This document shows positions 23,038 to 31,600 of a DNA stretch of 64,000 nt, in pieces. This DNA comes from an uncultured Clostridia bacterium (GTDB taxonomy: Bacteria > Bacillota > Clostridia > Lachnospirales > Anaerotignaceae). Numbering within the stretch: position 1 is the stretch's first letter; each line of letters starts with the position of its first letter. The notes beneath the pieces were generated by a model. The model was not told the DNA's origin and ran no database searches. It worked only from the letters and a program-made list of their open reading frames with translations. A program made the translations under genes and the position numbers. Location of the stretch: the NCBI GenBank assembly GCA_902477755.1, contig CABSIK010000002.1, positions 124,001 through 188,000 on the forward strand, in the 5' to 3' direction.

Positions 23038-23958
23038 ATGCCACTGATTATCAATGAAGAACTTCCAGCATTTGATGTGCTGCGCAAGGAGCATGTTTTT
23101 GTTGTCAATCCTTATCGGGCAGTACATCAGGATATTCGACCTCTGCGCATTGCCATTTTGAATTTGATGCCTAATAAGATCGAAACGGAAGTACAGCTTA
23201 TGCGTCTGCTGAGCAATACACCTTTGCAGGTGGAAATTGAATTGCTGCAGATGAAAAGCCATAACGCAAAAAATACCGCTTCAGAATATCTGGACGCTTT
23301 TTATAAAACATTTGATGATGTGAAAGATCAAAAATTTGATGGGCTTATCATTACCGGCGCACCTATTGAGAATTATGATTTTGAAGATGTGGATTTTTGG
23401 CCGGAACTGTGCGAAATACTGGAATGGGAAAAAAGCCATGTGTTTAGTGTGCTGCATATCTGCTGGGGCGCACAGGCGGCACTGAATTATTTCTATGATA
23501 TTCCTAAGTACAGTCTTCCAGCAAAGAAATTCGGCATCTATTCCCATCAGGTGGAGAAAAAGGATCATGTGCTTATGAGAGGCTTTGACGAAGCCTTTTA
23601 TTGCCCCCATTCCCGTCATACGGAAGTGCGAGCAGAAGATATCCGGAAGGTGGAGGATCTGGAAATACTGGCAGAGTCCGCCGGTGCAGGCCCTCACATC
23701 ATTGCCGATAAATCCGGCAGACGCATCTTCCTGACAGGGCATTTTGAGTACGACGCAGATTCTTTAGCGAAAGAATTTTATCGGGATTTGAACAAAGGAC
23801 TTCCTATTCAGCTGCCCTATGGCTACTTCCCAGAGGATGACCCCAAACAGACGCCTTTGATGCGCTGGAAAGCTCATGCCAACCTGTTTTATTCCAATTG
23901 GCTGAACTATTTCGTATATCAGGAAACACCTTATCATATCAATGACATTCAGGCTTAA
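23038..23958 (+). CDS. metA: Homoserine O-acetyltransferase, MetA family
   Basis: This cytoplasmic enzyme acylates homoserine, the first committed step of methionine synthesis. The 306-residue protein has the MetA fold with catalytic Cys in LHICWGAQAALNYFY, the Lys in the LMPNKIETEVQ region, and His/Glu in FLTGHFEYDADSL. In the acyl-donor pocket the sequence reads GAPIE. A glutamate at this place marks acetyl-CoA users (Bacillus type), whereas glycine marks succinyl-CoA users (E. coli type), so acetyl transfer is inferred. This fits the next gene, which uses O-acetylhomoserine. ATG 23038 has AAAGGAG eight bases upstream. Confidence 0.93.
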   Translation: MPLIINEELPAFDVLRKEHVFVVNPYRAVHQDIRPLRIAILNLMPNKIETEVQLMRLLSNTPLQVEIELLQMKSHNAKNTASEYLDAFYKTFDDVKDQKFDGLIITGAPIENYDFEDVDFWPELCEILEWEKSHVFSVLHICWGAQAALNYFYDIPKYSLPAKKFGIYSHQVEKKDHVLMRGFDEAFYCPHSRHTEVRAEDIRKVEDLEILAESAGAGPHIIADKSGRRIFLTGHFEYDADSLAKEFYRDLNKGLPIQLPYGYFPEDDPKQTPLMRWKAHANLFYSNWLNYFVYQETPYHINDIQA

Positions 23959-23976
23959 TACAAAGGAGGAAAAAAC

Positions 23977-25260
23977 ATGAAAGATTTGAGATTGGAAACA
24001 AAATGTATTCAGGCAGGTTATGTACCTACAAACGGACAGTCCAGACTGCTGCCCATCGTTCAGAGCACCACATTCAAATATGACAGCAGTGAAGAAATGG
24101 GCAAACTGTTCGATTTGGAAGCAGAAGGATATTTTTATACACGTTTGCAGAATCCCACTAGTGATTGGGTAGCAAAGAAAATTTGTGCACTGGAAGGCGG
24201 TACAGCAGCAATGCTGACTTCCTCTGGTCAGGCGGCAAACTTCTATGCTGTATTCAACCTGTGTCAGGCTGGAGATCATGTGGTAGCTTCTTCTACAATT
24301 TATGGCGGCACTTATAACCTCTTTGCTGTTACCATGAAGAAAATGGGCATTTCCTTTACTTTTGTTGATCCTGACTGCACAGATGAAGAATTGGAAGCGG
24401 CTTTCCAGCCCAATACAAAAGCGGTATTTGGGGAAACCATCGCCAATCCTGCACTGGTGATTCTGGATATTGAACGCTTTGCAAAAGCTGCCCATGCCCA
24501 TGGGGTGCCTCTGATTGTAGATAATACTTTTGCAACACCCATTAACTGCCGTCCTTTTGAATGGGGCGCTGATATTGTGACCCATTCCACAACAAAATAC
24601 ATGGATGGACATGATGCAACAGTCGGTGGCTGTATTGTAGACTCCGGCAATTTCAATTGGCAGGCACATGCGGATAAATTCCCCGGTTTGACAACACCAG
24701 ACGATTCTTATCATGGTATTACTTATGCGGAACGTTTTGGCAAAGAAGGTGCTTACATCACAAAAGCAACAGCACAGCTCATGCGTGATCTGGGCTCCAC
24801 ACCTGCACCCATGAATGCTTATTTGCTGAATCTGGGACTGGAAACACTTGCTCTGCGTATGGAACGTCATTGCCAGAATGCCCAGAAAACAGCGGAATTC
24901 CTGAATAGCCATGAAAAGATTGCATGGGTAAATTATGCTGGGCTGGAAGGCAACAAATACTATGAACGGGCAAAGAAATATATGCCAAACGGCACCTGCG
25001 GCGTCATTTCCTTTGGTGTGAAAGGTGGCAGAAAAGCGGCAGAAGCCTTTATGGCAAAACTGGAACGGATCATCATTGCAACCCATGTGGCTGATGCCAG
25101 AACCTGTATCCTGCATCCTGCGTCTTCCACTCATCGCCAGATGACAGATACAGAACTGGTGGCGGCAGGCGTAGGACCAGATTTGGTCAGACTTTCCGTT
25201 GGCATTGAGCATGTGGATGATATCATTGCCGATCTGGCACAGGCACTGGAAAGCATTTAA
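23977..25260 (+). CDS. metY: O-acetylhomoserine sulfhydrylase (aminocarboxypropyltransferase)
   Basis: This PLP enzyme converts O-acetylhomoserine and sulfide (or methanethiol) to homocysteine (or methionine). The 427 residues have the Cys/Met metabolism fold: SSGQAANFYAVFNL for cofactor phosphate, VDNTFATP, and the cofactor Lys in HSTTKYMDGH. The long form of about 430 residues with the TRLQNPTSDW start region is typical of MetY rather than MetB or MetC. It follows metA by 18 bases, so both are under the upstream attenuator. Together they form a direct sulfhydrylation route. Confidence 0.94.
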   Translation: MKDLRLETKCIQAGYVPTNGQSRLLPIVQSTTFKYDSSEEMGKLFDLEAEGYFYTRLQNPTSDWVAKKICALEGGTAAMLTSSGQAANFYAVFNLCQAGDHVVASSTIYGGTYNLFAVTMKKMGISFTFVDPDCTDEELEAAFQPNTKAVFGETIANPALVILDIERFAKAAHAHGVPLIVDNTFATPINCRPFEWGADIVTHSTTKYMDGHDATVGGCIVDSGNFNWQAHADKFPGLTTPDDSYHGITYAERFGKEGAYITKATAQLMRDLGSTPAPMNAYLLNLGLETLALRMERHCQNAQKTAEFLNSHEKIAWVNYAGLEGNKYYERAKKYMPNGTCGVISFGVKGGRKAAEAFMAKLERIIIATHVADARTCILHPASSTHRQMTDTELVAAGVGPDLVRLSVGIEHVDDIIADLAQALESI

Positions 25261-25271
25261 AGAAAAAAAGA

Positions 25272-25300
25272 TTGTTTTCTGCTTTTCGGTATGGTATACT
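25272..25300 (+). promoter_or_regulatory. Promoter candidate after metY with flanking inverted repeats
   Basis: TTGTTT (25272-25277) and TATACT (25295-25300) are 17 bases apart. TCGGTAT (25286-25292), ATACCGA (25303-25309) and TCGGTAT (25319-25325) surround the -10 region, so the middle copy can pair with either neighbour. This may be an operator, a transcript hairpin or the end of metY mRNA. Confidence 0.5.
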
Positions 25301-25305
25301 CAATA

Positions 25306-25427
25306 CCGATAGAAATCATCGGTATTGTTTGTGCAAAGTCTTTTTCACTGACCATGCGAGAGACAGAGCAATAATGATACAATTCTCAGAAGCCTTATAC
25401 ATCCCCGTGTATAAGGCTTCTTTTTTA
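25306..25427 (+). ncRNA. Candidate small RNA
   Basis: Between a good promoter (25272-25300) and a strong terminator (stem 25388-25401 / 25408-25421) lies about 120 bases without a usable reading frame; the only ATG with a few codons has no ribosome site. The unit is self-contained, like many small regulatory RNAs. I do not recognise a known RNA family. It could instead be a long 3' untranslated region of metY with its own promoter-like sequence. Confidence 0.45.
25388..25427 (+). terminator. Rho-independent terminator
   Basis: AGAAGCCTTATACA (25388-25401) and TGTATAAGGCTTCT (25408-25421) form a perfect 14-bp stem with a T run. It would end both the candidate small RNA and read-through from metY. 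Confidence 0.9.
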
Positions 25428-25520
25428 TAGAGAAGATTGTCACAAGGAATGTTTCCATGCTATGATGAAATCAAATGTTTCATTGCGTATTTTGCCTGAA
25501 GAAGGAAAAGGAGGGATGGC

Positions 25521-26051
25521 ATGATACAGTTGAGAACTTTTCAACCGGAAGACGCGGAAAAAATCATTTCTTGGGCAGACAATCCTTTGGTGTTTTATCA
25601 GTGGTGTGCCGGTTTTTTGGGGACTTATCCCATTACATCGGAAAATCTGCGGCAGTATTATGAAAAAGAAGGTGAAGATACAGATTATCATGTGCTGACG
25701 GCTTTTCGTGAACAGGGGATATTTGGACATCTGACCATGCGCTTTTTAAAGGAAGAACCGGGAACGGCACGACTTGGGTTTCTCATTCTGGATGCGAACC
25801 TGCGCAGTCAGGGATATGGTAAAAAGCTGATGCAGGAAATTTTAAAACTTGCGTTTTCTTATGACCAGATCAAACAGGTGACGCTGGGGGTTTTTGAGAA
25901 TAATCCAAGAGCGAAAGCCTGCTATACAGCTTGCGGTTTTCAGCAAGAACAGGGAAAAGAACCCAAAACATATTCCTGCATGGGAGAAGCGTGGCAGTTT
26001 TATGATATGAAGCTGTCCAGAGAAGATTGGGAAAAAGGCTGTTTTTCTTAA
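25521..26051 (+). CDS. GNAT family N-acetyltransferase
   Basis: The 176-residue protein has the GNAT fold: an N-terminal strand-helix start (MIQLRTFQPEDAEKIISW), the acetyl-CoA loop in ANLRSQGYGKKLMQEILKLAF (Q/R-x-x-G-x-G/A pattern) and the later VFENNPRAKACYTACGF. It is closest in style to RimJ/RimL-like enzymes that acetylate protein N-termini, but the substrate is not predictable. The gene follows GGAGGG and appears to stand alone. Confidence 0.85.
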   Translation: MIQLRTFQPEDAEKIISWADNPLVFYQWCAGFLGTYPITSENLRQYYEKEGEDTDYHVLTAFREQGIFGHLTMRFLKEEPGTARLGFLILDANLRSQGYGKKLMQEILKLAFSYDQIKQVTLGVFENNPRAKACYTACGFQQEQGKEPKTYSCMGEAWQFYDMKLSREDWEKGCFS

Positions 26052-26088
26052 AAAATGGATAGAATCAAGAGGGAAGCAAGGTCTTTTG

Positions 26089-26117
26089 TTGACTTGAATT
26101 TCTGATGGTGTTATACT
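26089..26117 (+). promoter_or_regulatory. Promoter of the dlt-like cassette
   Basis: TTGACT (26089-26094) and TATACT (26112-26117) are 17 bases apart, about 57 bases before the first gene. Confidence 0.7.
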
Positions 26118-26174
26118 CTTTTGAGACTGCGCTTTTTTATGGAATGTGCAGAGAATCAGAATTGAGGGAATAAA

Positions 26175-27692
26175 ATGATCAGAAATATTTTGGAATATGC
26201 AGAAGAAACGGCAAAACGCATACCGGATGCCGTGGCTTTTGCCACAGATAAGGAAGAAAAAACTTTTGGTCAGCTGGTACAGCGGGCGAAAGAAATCGGT
26301 TCCGCATTGCTGTCTTATGGCGTGAAAAACGCGCCTATGGCGGTGATGACCGACAAAACCCCTGACATGATTGCGGCATTTCTGGGTTGTGTTTACAGTG
26401 GGAATTTCTATACGCCCATTGATGCGACTATGCCCAAAGAACGGATTCTTTCTATCTTTGAAACATTGAAGCCTGTGGTGCTCCTCATTGATGAAAAGAG
26501 CAAAAAACAGGCGGCGGCGCTGGGCTATACAGGAGAAACACTGGTGCTGGAAGAAATTCCAGGAGGAAATGTGAATGAGGAAGCCCTGGCGGAAGTGCGT
26601 CGGAAAGCCATCGACACAGATCCACTCTATGCGCTGTTTACCTCTGGTTCCACTGGAGTGCCCAAAGGTGTTGTCATCAGCCATCAGGCTGTTGTAAACC
26701 TGACAGAATGGTATACCGAAACTTTTTCCATTACAGAAAAAGAAGTTATCGGCAATCAGGCGCCTTTTTACTTTGATTCTTCCGTCAAAGATATTTACGC
26801 CGTATTGAAAACCGGAGCAAGAATGGAAATCATCCCTAAGATGCTTTTCTCTTTCCCTGTGAAACTCCTTCCTTATATGGAAGAAAAGAAAATCAATTAT
26901 ATTGACTGGGTGCCTTCCGCTTTGTGTATCATTGCGAACACAGATGCGCTGGAAAAAGTGCGTCCGGCTTATTTGAAGAAAATCATGTTTGTAGGGGAAG
27001 CAATGCCAACCAAACAGTTTAACTACTGGCGGCGGCATTATCCAGATGCCATGTTTGCCAATATTTACGGCCCTACAGAAACCACTGTGGACTGTACCTA
27101 TTATATAGTAGACAGAGAATTTGCCGATGATGAGCCTTTGCCCATCGGACATGCTTGTCGGAATACAGACATTTTCTTATTGAAAGACAATCGTCTGGCA
27201 GAACCTGGAGAAGCTGGGGAAGTTTGTGTCAGAGGGCGCTGTCTGGCATTGGGATATTACAACAATCCCGAAAAAACAGAAGAAGCCTTCATCCAGAATC
27301 CCCTAAATCCTTATTATCCAGAAAAAATTTATAAAACTGGGGATATTGCGAAATATAACGAGTATGGGGAAATCATTTTCCTTGCAAGAAAAGATCATCA
27401 GATCAAGCACATGGGACATCGCATCGAGTTGGGAGAAATCGAAACAGCAGTCCTTTCCATCGACTTGGTGGAAAACGGCGCCTGCATTTATGACAACGAT
27501 ACCCAGAAAATTGTGCTTTTCTACTGCGGTGCAGAAGCTACACAGGCTTATATTCTGAAGAAACTCAGAGATAAAGTGCCCAAGTACATGTTCCCTAATG
27601 TGATGATCCAGATGGAATCTCTGCCTCAGACACTCAACGGAAAAATTGACAGATTGCGATTGAGGGAGTATTATGTTCAAGAAAATTCCTGA
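26175..27692 (+). CDS. Adenylation-domain ligase, DltA-like (amino acid to carrier protein)
   Basis: This 505-residue enzyme of the AMP-forming ligase family activates a carboxylic or amino acid and loads it on a carrier protein. Adenylation motifs are complete: FTSGSTGVPKGV (ATP loop), NQAPFYFDSSVKDIY, NIYGPTETTVDC, YKTGDIAKYNEYGEIIFLARKD and the late Lys in LPQTLNGKIDR. NQAPF-FD-SV resembles DltA, which loads D-alanine for teichoic acid D-alanylation. The following genes encode an acetyltransferase, a carrier protein, an MBOAT and an SGNH protein, which fits a Dlt-type surface acylation system. D-alanine as substrate is inferred from similarity only. Confidence 0.85.
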   Translation: MIRNILEYAEETAKRIPDAVAFATDKEEKTFGQLVQRAKEIGSALLSYGVKNAPMAVMTDKTPDMIAAFLGCVYSGNFYTPIDATMPKERILSIFETLKPVVLLIDEKSKKQAAALGYTGETLVLEEIPGGNVNEEALAEVRRKAIDTDPLYALFTSGSTGVPKGVVISHQAVVNLTEWYTETFSITEKEVIGNQAPFYFDSSVKDIYAVLKTGARMEIIPKMLFSFPVKLLPYMEEKKINYIDWVPSALCIIANTDALEKVRPAYLKKIMFVGEAMPTKQFNYWRRHYPDAMFANIYGPTETTVDCTYYIVDREFADDEPLPIGHACRNTDIFLLKDNRLAEPGEAGEVCVRGRCLALGYYNNPEKTEEAFIQNPLNPYYPEKIYKTGDIAKYNEYGEIIFLARKDHQIKHMGHRIELGEIETAVLSIDLVENGACIYDNDTQKIVLFYCGAEATQAYILKKLRDKVPKYMFPNVMIQMESLPQTLNGKIDRLRLREYYVQENS

Positions 27693-28464
27693 TACCAAAA
27701 CTTTAGAAGGGCTTTTGCGGGCTTGGCACAGCAAACGGGCCATGACCAATTTCTTTTTGCCAGAGGAGGAATATCTGCCGGTGGCGAAAAAATGGATGGT
27801 CATGCGTTTTGAACATGGCTGTTACCTGATTTTTGAAAAGAAAGAACATTATGATTTTTATTTCTTTCTGGAAAAAGGGACTTTGCCGGTGGCTGTACCG
27901 GAAATGGATAAACCGCTGGTATTGGAGCAGGTTTGTTTGGAACGGAAAGGACAAGAACCAAAGGCTTCCGCTTGGGAGGCAGTTGGATTTGTGCCTTATC
28001 TGGAACGGAAACGGCTTATGATGCCCATGCAGGAAGGTATTTCCGCTACCCGTGAAGCAAAGTTTGCAGCAGAATCTCAAGCAGATGAGATTCTGGAAAT
28101 CATGACAAACAGTTTTGAGCCTTATACATCCGCTTTGCCGGAGAAAAAGGAGTTGCTGGCGTCTATTCGGGCAAAAGAAGTGCTGGTTGCCATGGAAGAT
28201 GACAAAATGCTGGGTTTCCTGCGTTTTGGACCTGAAAAGAAAGTTTCCGTTCTGTGGCAGGTGGCAGTGAAAGAAGAAGCCAGAGGAAAGGGCATCGGCA
28301 AAATGCTGGTGAAACACTGGATCTGGCAGGTGAAGGACAGCGCACTGCGTTGTCAGCTGTGGGTGCGGACAGATAACCCATCAGCACAGAGAATGTATGA
28401 AATGCTGGGCTTTTTGCCAGACGGCAGAATCGCACCGGTAATGATAAAAGAGAAGAAAGGATAA
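27673..28464 (+). CDS. GNAT acetyltransferase with an extra N-terminal domain, inside the dlt-like cassette
   Basis: The 263-residue protein has a C-terminal GNAT domain (VLVAMEDDKMLGFLRF, WQVAVKEEARGKGIGKMLVKHWI with the acetyl-CoA loop, and RTDNPSAQRMYEMLGFLPDG). The first 130 residues have hydrophobic and aromatic segments without a recognised motif; they may be a second, degenerate GNAT fold. It overlaps the ligase gene by 20 bases and precedes the carrier gene by six, so it belongs to the cassette. The classical dltABCD set has no such gene. It may modify the carried group or the final product. Confidence 0.8.
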   Translation: MFKKIPDTKTLEGLLRAWHSKRAMTNFFLPEEEYLPVAKKWMVMRFEHGCYLIFEKKEHYDFYFFLEKGTLPVAVPEMDKPLVLEQVCLERKGQEPKASAWEAVGFVPYLERKRLMMPMQEGISATREAKFAAESQADEILEIMTNSFEPYTSALPEKKELLASIRAKEVLVAMEDDKMLGFLRFGPEKKVSVLWQVAVKEEARGKGIGKMLVKHWIWQVKDSALRCQLWVRTDNPSAQRMYEMLGFLPDGRIAPVMIKEKKG

Positions 28465-28470
28465 TGTGAC

Positions 28471-28698
28471 ATGGAAAGCTTATTGAAAATCTTAGCAGAA
28501 ATCAGACCTGACGTAGACTTTGAGGACAACAAAGAACTGGTAGACAGCGGCGAGCTGGATTCCTTTGACATTGTTACACTGGTTGGCGAACTGTGCGACG
28601 CTTACGACATTGAAATCGGTGCAGATGAAATCGTACCCGAAAACTTCAATTCTGTTGAAGCAATCATGGCACTGGTAACCAGACTGCAGGAAGACTAA
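28471..28698 (+). CDS. Carrier protein of the dlt-like cassette
   Basis: This 75-residue acidic protein is an acyl/peptidyl carrier. The 4'-phosphopantetheine attachment Ser is in GELDSFDIVTLVGEL (the DS-motif, here DSFD), about residue 30. It has four predicted helices, and its length matches DltC. It lies between the GNAT and MBOAT genes, and its partner ligase is encoded two genes upstream. Confidence 0.88.
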   Translation: MESLLKILAEIRPDVDFEDNKELVDSGELDSFDIVTLVGELCDAYDIEIGADEIVPENFNSVEAIMALVTRLQED

Positions 28699-28719
28699 TC
28701 AGGCACAGGGAGAAACATT

Positions 28720-30318
28720 ATGGCATTCACATCTATGCAGTTTGTGGTGTTTCTGGTGTTGGCTGTAGCCGTATATTATTTAACGCCGAAGCGTTACCGT
28801 TGGGTAACGCTTTTGGTGGTTAATTATGTTTTTTATTATTTCGCAGGTGTGAAATACTTTGTATACCTGTTTGCTACAACCATCAGCACATACATCGCAA
28901 CAACAAAATTAGGAAATATGGCGGCGGAAAACAAAGCCGCTTATAATGCCGTGAAGGCAGAATTGGACAGAGACGGCAAAAAGGCGTGGAAAGCGGATTT
29001 TACCAAGAAAAAACGTCAGGTGCTGGTACCTACATTGGTATTCAACTTCGGTATTCTGGCGGTACTGAAATATTCCGGCTTTGTCAGTGAGAATCTGAAT
29101 GCTTTATTTGCGAAGATTTCCGCACCTGTGGAACTGCCTGTGTTCCATTTCCTACTGCCTTTGGGGATTTCCTTCTATACCTTCCAGACCATGGGCTATC
29201 TTATCGACGTTTATCGGGAAAAGGTGGCGCCAGAGAAGAATATCGGGAAATTGGCGCTGTTCATTTCTTTTTTCCCTACCATTGTGCAGGGGCCTATCGG
29301 GCGATTCCAGCATCTGTCTAAGCAATTGTTTGAAGGAAATGATTTTTCCTATGAACGTACCAAATTTGGTGTGCAGCTGATGTTGTGGGGGGCATTCAAG
29401 AAATTGGTCATTGCCGACAGAGCTTCTGTATTGGTAGATAATGTGTTTGGATTCCCCGATACATTCGGTGGAACTTATGTAGCTGTAGCGGCATTGGTAT
29501 ACTGCATCCAGCTTTATGGGGATTTCTCCGGCGGTATTGACATTGCTACCGGTGCGGCACAGATTTTTGGTATAGACTTGGAGAAAAACTTTGAACGCCC
29601 TTATCTGGCAACAAGCATCCCGGACTTCTGGCGCAGATGGCACATCACCCTTGGGGCATGGTTTAGGGATTATGTGTTCTATCCTTTGTCTTTGTCTAAA
29701 TTCTTTACAAAGGTAGGGAAAAAGGGGCGTCAGGTGCTGGGCAACTATATCGGTAAAATGCTGCCTGTTTTGATTCCCCAGTTTATCATTTTCTTCCTCA
29801 TCGGTATCTGGCATGGGGCAGAATGGAAATACATTGCCTTTGGTTTTTACAACGGTACCCTTATTGTACTGGGGATTTTGTTTGAGGAACCTCTGCGGAA
29901 TCTGGCAGAAAAACTCCATATCAATACCCAGTGCTTCAGCTGGCATCTGTTCCAGATTCTGCGGACACTGGTGCTGGTAGCTTTGGGGAAAATTATCACC
30001 AGAGCGGCAGGCTTCAGCCTTTCCGTATCCATGATGCACTCTATGATCGTCAACTGGGATACAGATATCCTCTTTAACGGCGGTCTGCTCCAGCTTGGTC
30101 TGGACGGCAAAGACCTGTGGGTATTGGTACTGGCATCTTTGGTGCTGCTGGCTGTCAGCATCATGCAGGAATGTGGCATCAAAGTACGGGAAACACTGGC
30201 AAAACAGAATCTGTATTTCCGTTGGGCAGTATATCTGTGTGCAGTATTTTCATTGATTATTTTCGGCGTTTACGGTTTGAACTATAACGCGGCAGACTTT
30301 ATTTACAGGGGGTTCTAA
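28720..30318 (+). CDS. MBOAT family O-acyltransferase, DltB-like
   Basis: The 532-residue polytopic membrane protein belongs to the membrane-bound O-acyltransferases, which pass an acyl group from a cytoplasmic donor to an extracellular acceptor. The catalytic His is in GIWHGAEWKYIAFGFYNG. Also visible are PLGISFYTFQTMGYLIDVYR, FPTIVQGPIGRF and the arginine-rich SIPDFWRRWHITLGAWFRDYVFYPL. These are shared by DltB and alginate acetylase AlgI. About 11-12 hydrophobic segments can be counted. A charged loop (residues about 70-100) follows the third segment. Confidence 0.92.
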   Translation: MAFTSMQFVVFLVLAVAVYYLTPKRYRWVTLLVVNYVFYYFAGVKYFVYLFATTISTYIATTKLGNMAAENKAAYNAVKAELDRDGKKAWKADFTKKKRQVLVPTLVFNFGILAVLKYSGFVSENLNALFAKISAPVELPVFHFLLPLGISFYTFQTMGYLIDVYREKVAPEKNIGKLALFISFFPTIVQGPIGRFQHLSKQLFEGNDFSYERTKFGVQLMLWGAFKKLVIADRASVLVDNVFGFPDTFGGTYVAVAALVYCIQLYGDFSGGIDIATGAAQIFGIDLEKNFERPYLATSIPDFWRRWHITLGAWFRDYVFYPLSLSKFFTKVGKKGRQVLGNYIGKMLPVLIPQFIIFFLIGIWHGAEWKYIAFGFYNGTLIVLGILFEEPLRNLAEKLHINTQCFSWHLFQILRTLVLVALGKIITRAAGFSLSVSMMHSMIVNWDTDILFNGGLLQLGLDGKDLWVLVLASLVLLAVSIMQECGIKVRETLAKQNLYFRWAVYLCAVFSLIIFGVYGLNYNAADFIYRGF

Positions 30319-30322
30319 GCAT

Positions 30323-31348
30323 ATGGGTAAAAAAATCAATATCATTGCTCGTTGTTCTGCCTTCTGTCTGGTATTTGTACTGGTGTTTGGACAGTTCACC
30401 CAGATGTACCGCCGGAATGACGATGAAACAAACGAAATTCATGCTTTTTATGATGAACCAAAAAATAGCTTGGATGTGCTTTATATTGGCAGCAGCCCAC
30501 TTTTGCGTGGGGTATCTTCCATGCTCATGTATCAGGATCACGGCTTTACAGGATATGCCAGAGCGTCCGCATTGCAGGCGCCCTCTGTCAGCTATGGACT
30601 TCTGGCAGAATCTCTGGAATACCAGAATCCAGAAGTGGTGGTGCTGGTCTGTGACAACCTGTTCCAGTCTTACGATTATGCGGAACAGGAAGGGGATATG
30701 CGCCGTGCCATGGACGGCATGAAACTTTCCACTTATAAATGGGAAATCATTCAGGAAGTGACAGCGGCAGATGAACGTCAGACTACATTGTCTTATGTGT
30801 TCCCGCTGTTCCGTTACCATGAACGGTGGAAAGAAGTGAATCCGGCAGATGCGGAACCAAGACCGCTGATGAAACATTCCTTCAAAAAAGGTCATGTGTA
30901 TCTGCGGGACATTTCTCCGCAGGTTTATCCCGATGGATTTATGGAACCTACGGGGGAAACAGCGGTTTTCGATGAAAGCGCATTGGCATATACAGAAAAA
31001 TCCATCGCTTTGTGCAAGGAAAGAGGCATTGATGTTGTGCTGCTCCACCTGCCGAAAATGAGCTGGACTTATGAAAAGAGTCAGGCTATGGAAGCTTTTG
31101 CGGCAGAACAGGGCGTGGATTATGTGGATTTCGATACAGAAGAAATCCGCACACAGGTAGGTCTGGATCCTGCGGTGGATTATTACGATCAGGGACATGT
31201 GAACTTGACAGGCTCTGTGAAAGTCAGTGAATGGCTGGGCAATTATCTGGATGAGACTTATGACCTGCCAGACCATAGAGGCGAGGAAGGTTACGCCCAG
31301 TGGGACATTGATTTACAAGCATATCTTGAAAGAACTGGATTATCATAA
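30323..31348 (+). CDS. SGNH-fold membrane-anchored protein, partner of the MBOAT
   Basis: The 341-residue protein has one N-terminal membrane segment (about residues 8-26) and an extracellular SGNH-type domain: block I VLYIGSSPLLRGV with the putative catalytic Ser, and the late block DQGHVNLTGSVKVSEWL with Asp-x-x-His. It takes the place of DltD, which completes transfer of D-alanine to teichoic acid outside the cell. DltD relatives keep this Ser/His pair. It is the last gene of the cassette, five bases after the MBOAT stop. Confidence 0.82.
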   Translation: MGKKINIIARCSAFCLVFVLVFGQFTQMYRRNDDETNEIHAFYDEPKNSLDVLYIGSSPLLRGVSSMLMYQDHGFTGYARASALQAPSVSYGLLAESLEYQNPEVVVLVCDNLFQSYDYAEQEGDMRRAMDGMKLSTYKWEIIQEVTAADERQTTLSYVFPLFRYHERWKEVNPADAEPRPLMKHSFKKGHVYLRDISPQVYPDGFMEPTGETAVFDESALAYTEKSIALCKERGIDVVLLHLPKMSWTYEKSQAMEAFAAEQGVDYVDFDTEEIRTQVGLDPAVDYYDQGHVNLTGSVKVSEWLGNYLDETYDLPDHRGEEGYAQWDIDLQAYLERTGLS

Positions 31349-31361
31349 AAGAACTTTATTT

Positions 31362-31403
31362 AAGGATATTTCTTCGAAGAAAAAAGAGGAAATATCCTTT
31401 TTT
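31362..31403 (+). terminator. Terminator of the dlt-like cassette
   Basis: AAGGATATTTC (31362-31372) pairs with GAAATATCCTT (31389-31399) and T residues follow. Confidence 0.82.
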
Positions 31404-31530
31404 GTTGGAAAATGAATGTTTTTATAGTAGGAATCTCTTTTTGTATATCATGTTGCACAAAAAGGAGTTTGTAAATTTACGATTATTAAGAAAATTTTAA
31501 ATAATTGAGAGAGATTTCGTAATAAGTCCA

Positions 31531-31578
31531 TGCTATAATGTGAATATTAAAAAATGATTAAAAGGGTTTAATCATTTT
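31531..31578 (+). promoter_or_regulatory. Extended -10 promoter and leader palindrome of the ABC exporter operon
   Basis: TGCTATAAT (31531-31539) is an extended -10; no clear -35 is seen. The predicted start is near 31546. The first transcribed bases form a perfect 12-bp hairpin, AAAATGATTAAA (31551-31562) / TTTAATCATTTT (31567-31578). As DNA this is also a palindrome that could bind a repressor. Confidence 0.55.
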
Positions 31579-31600
31579 CCAAATGAAGGGAGGAGAAGCC

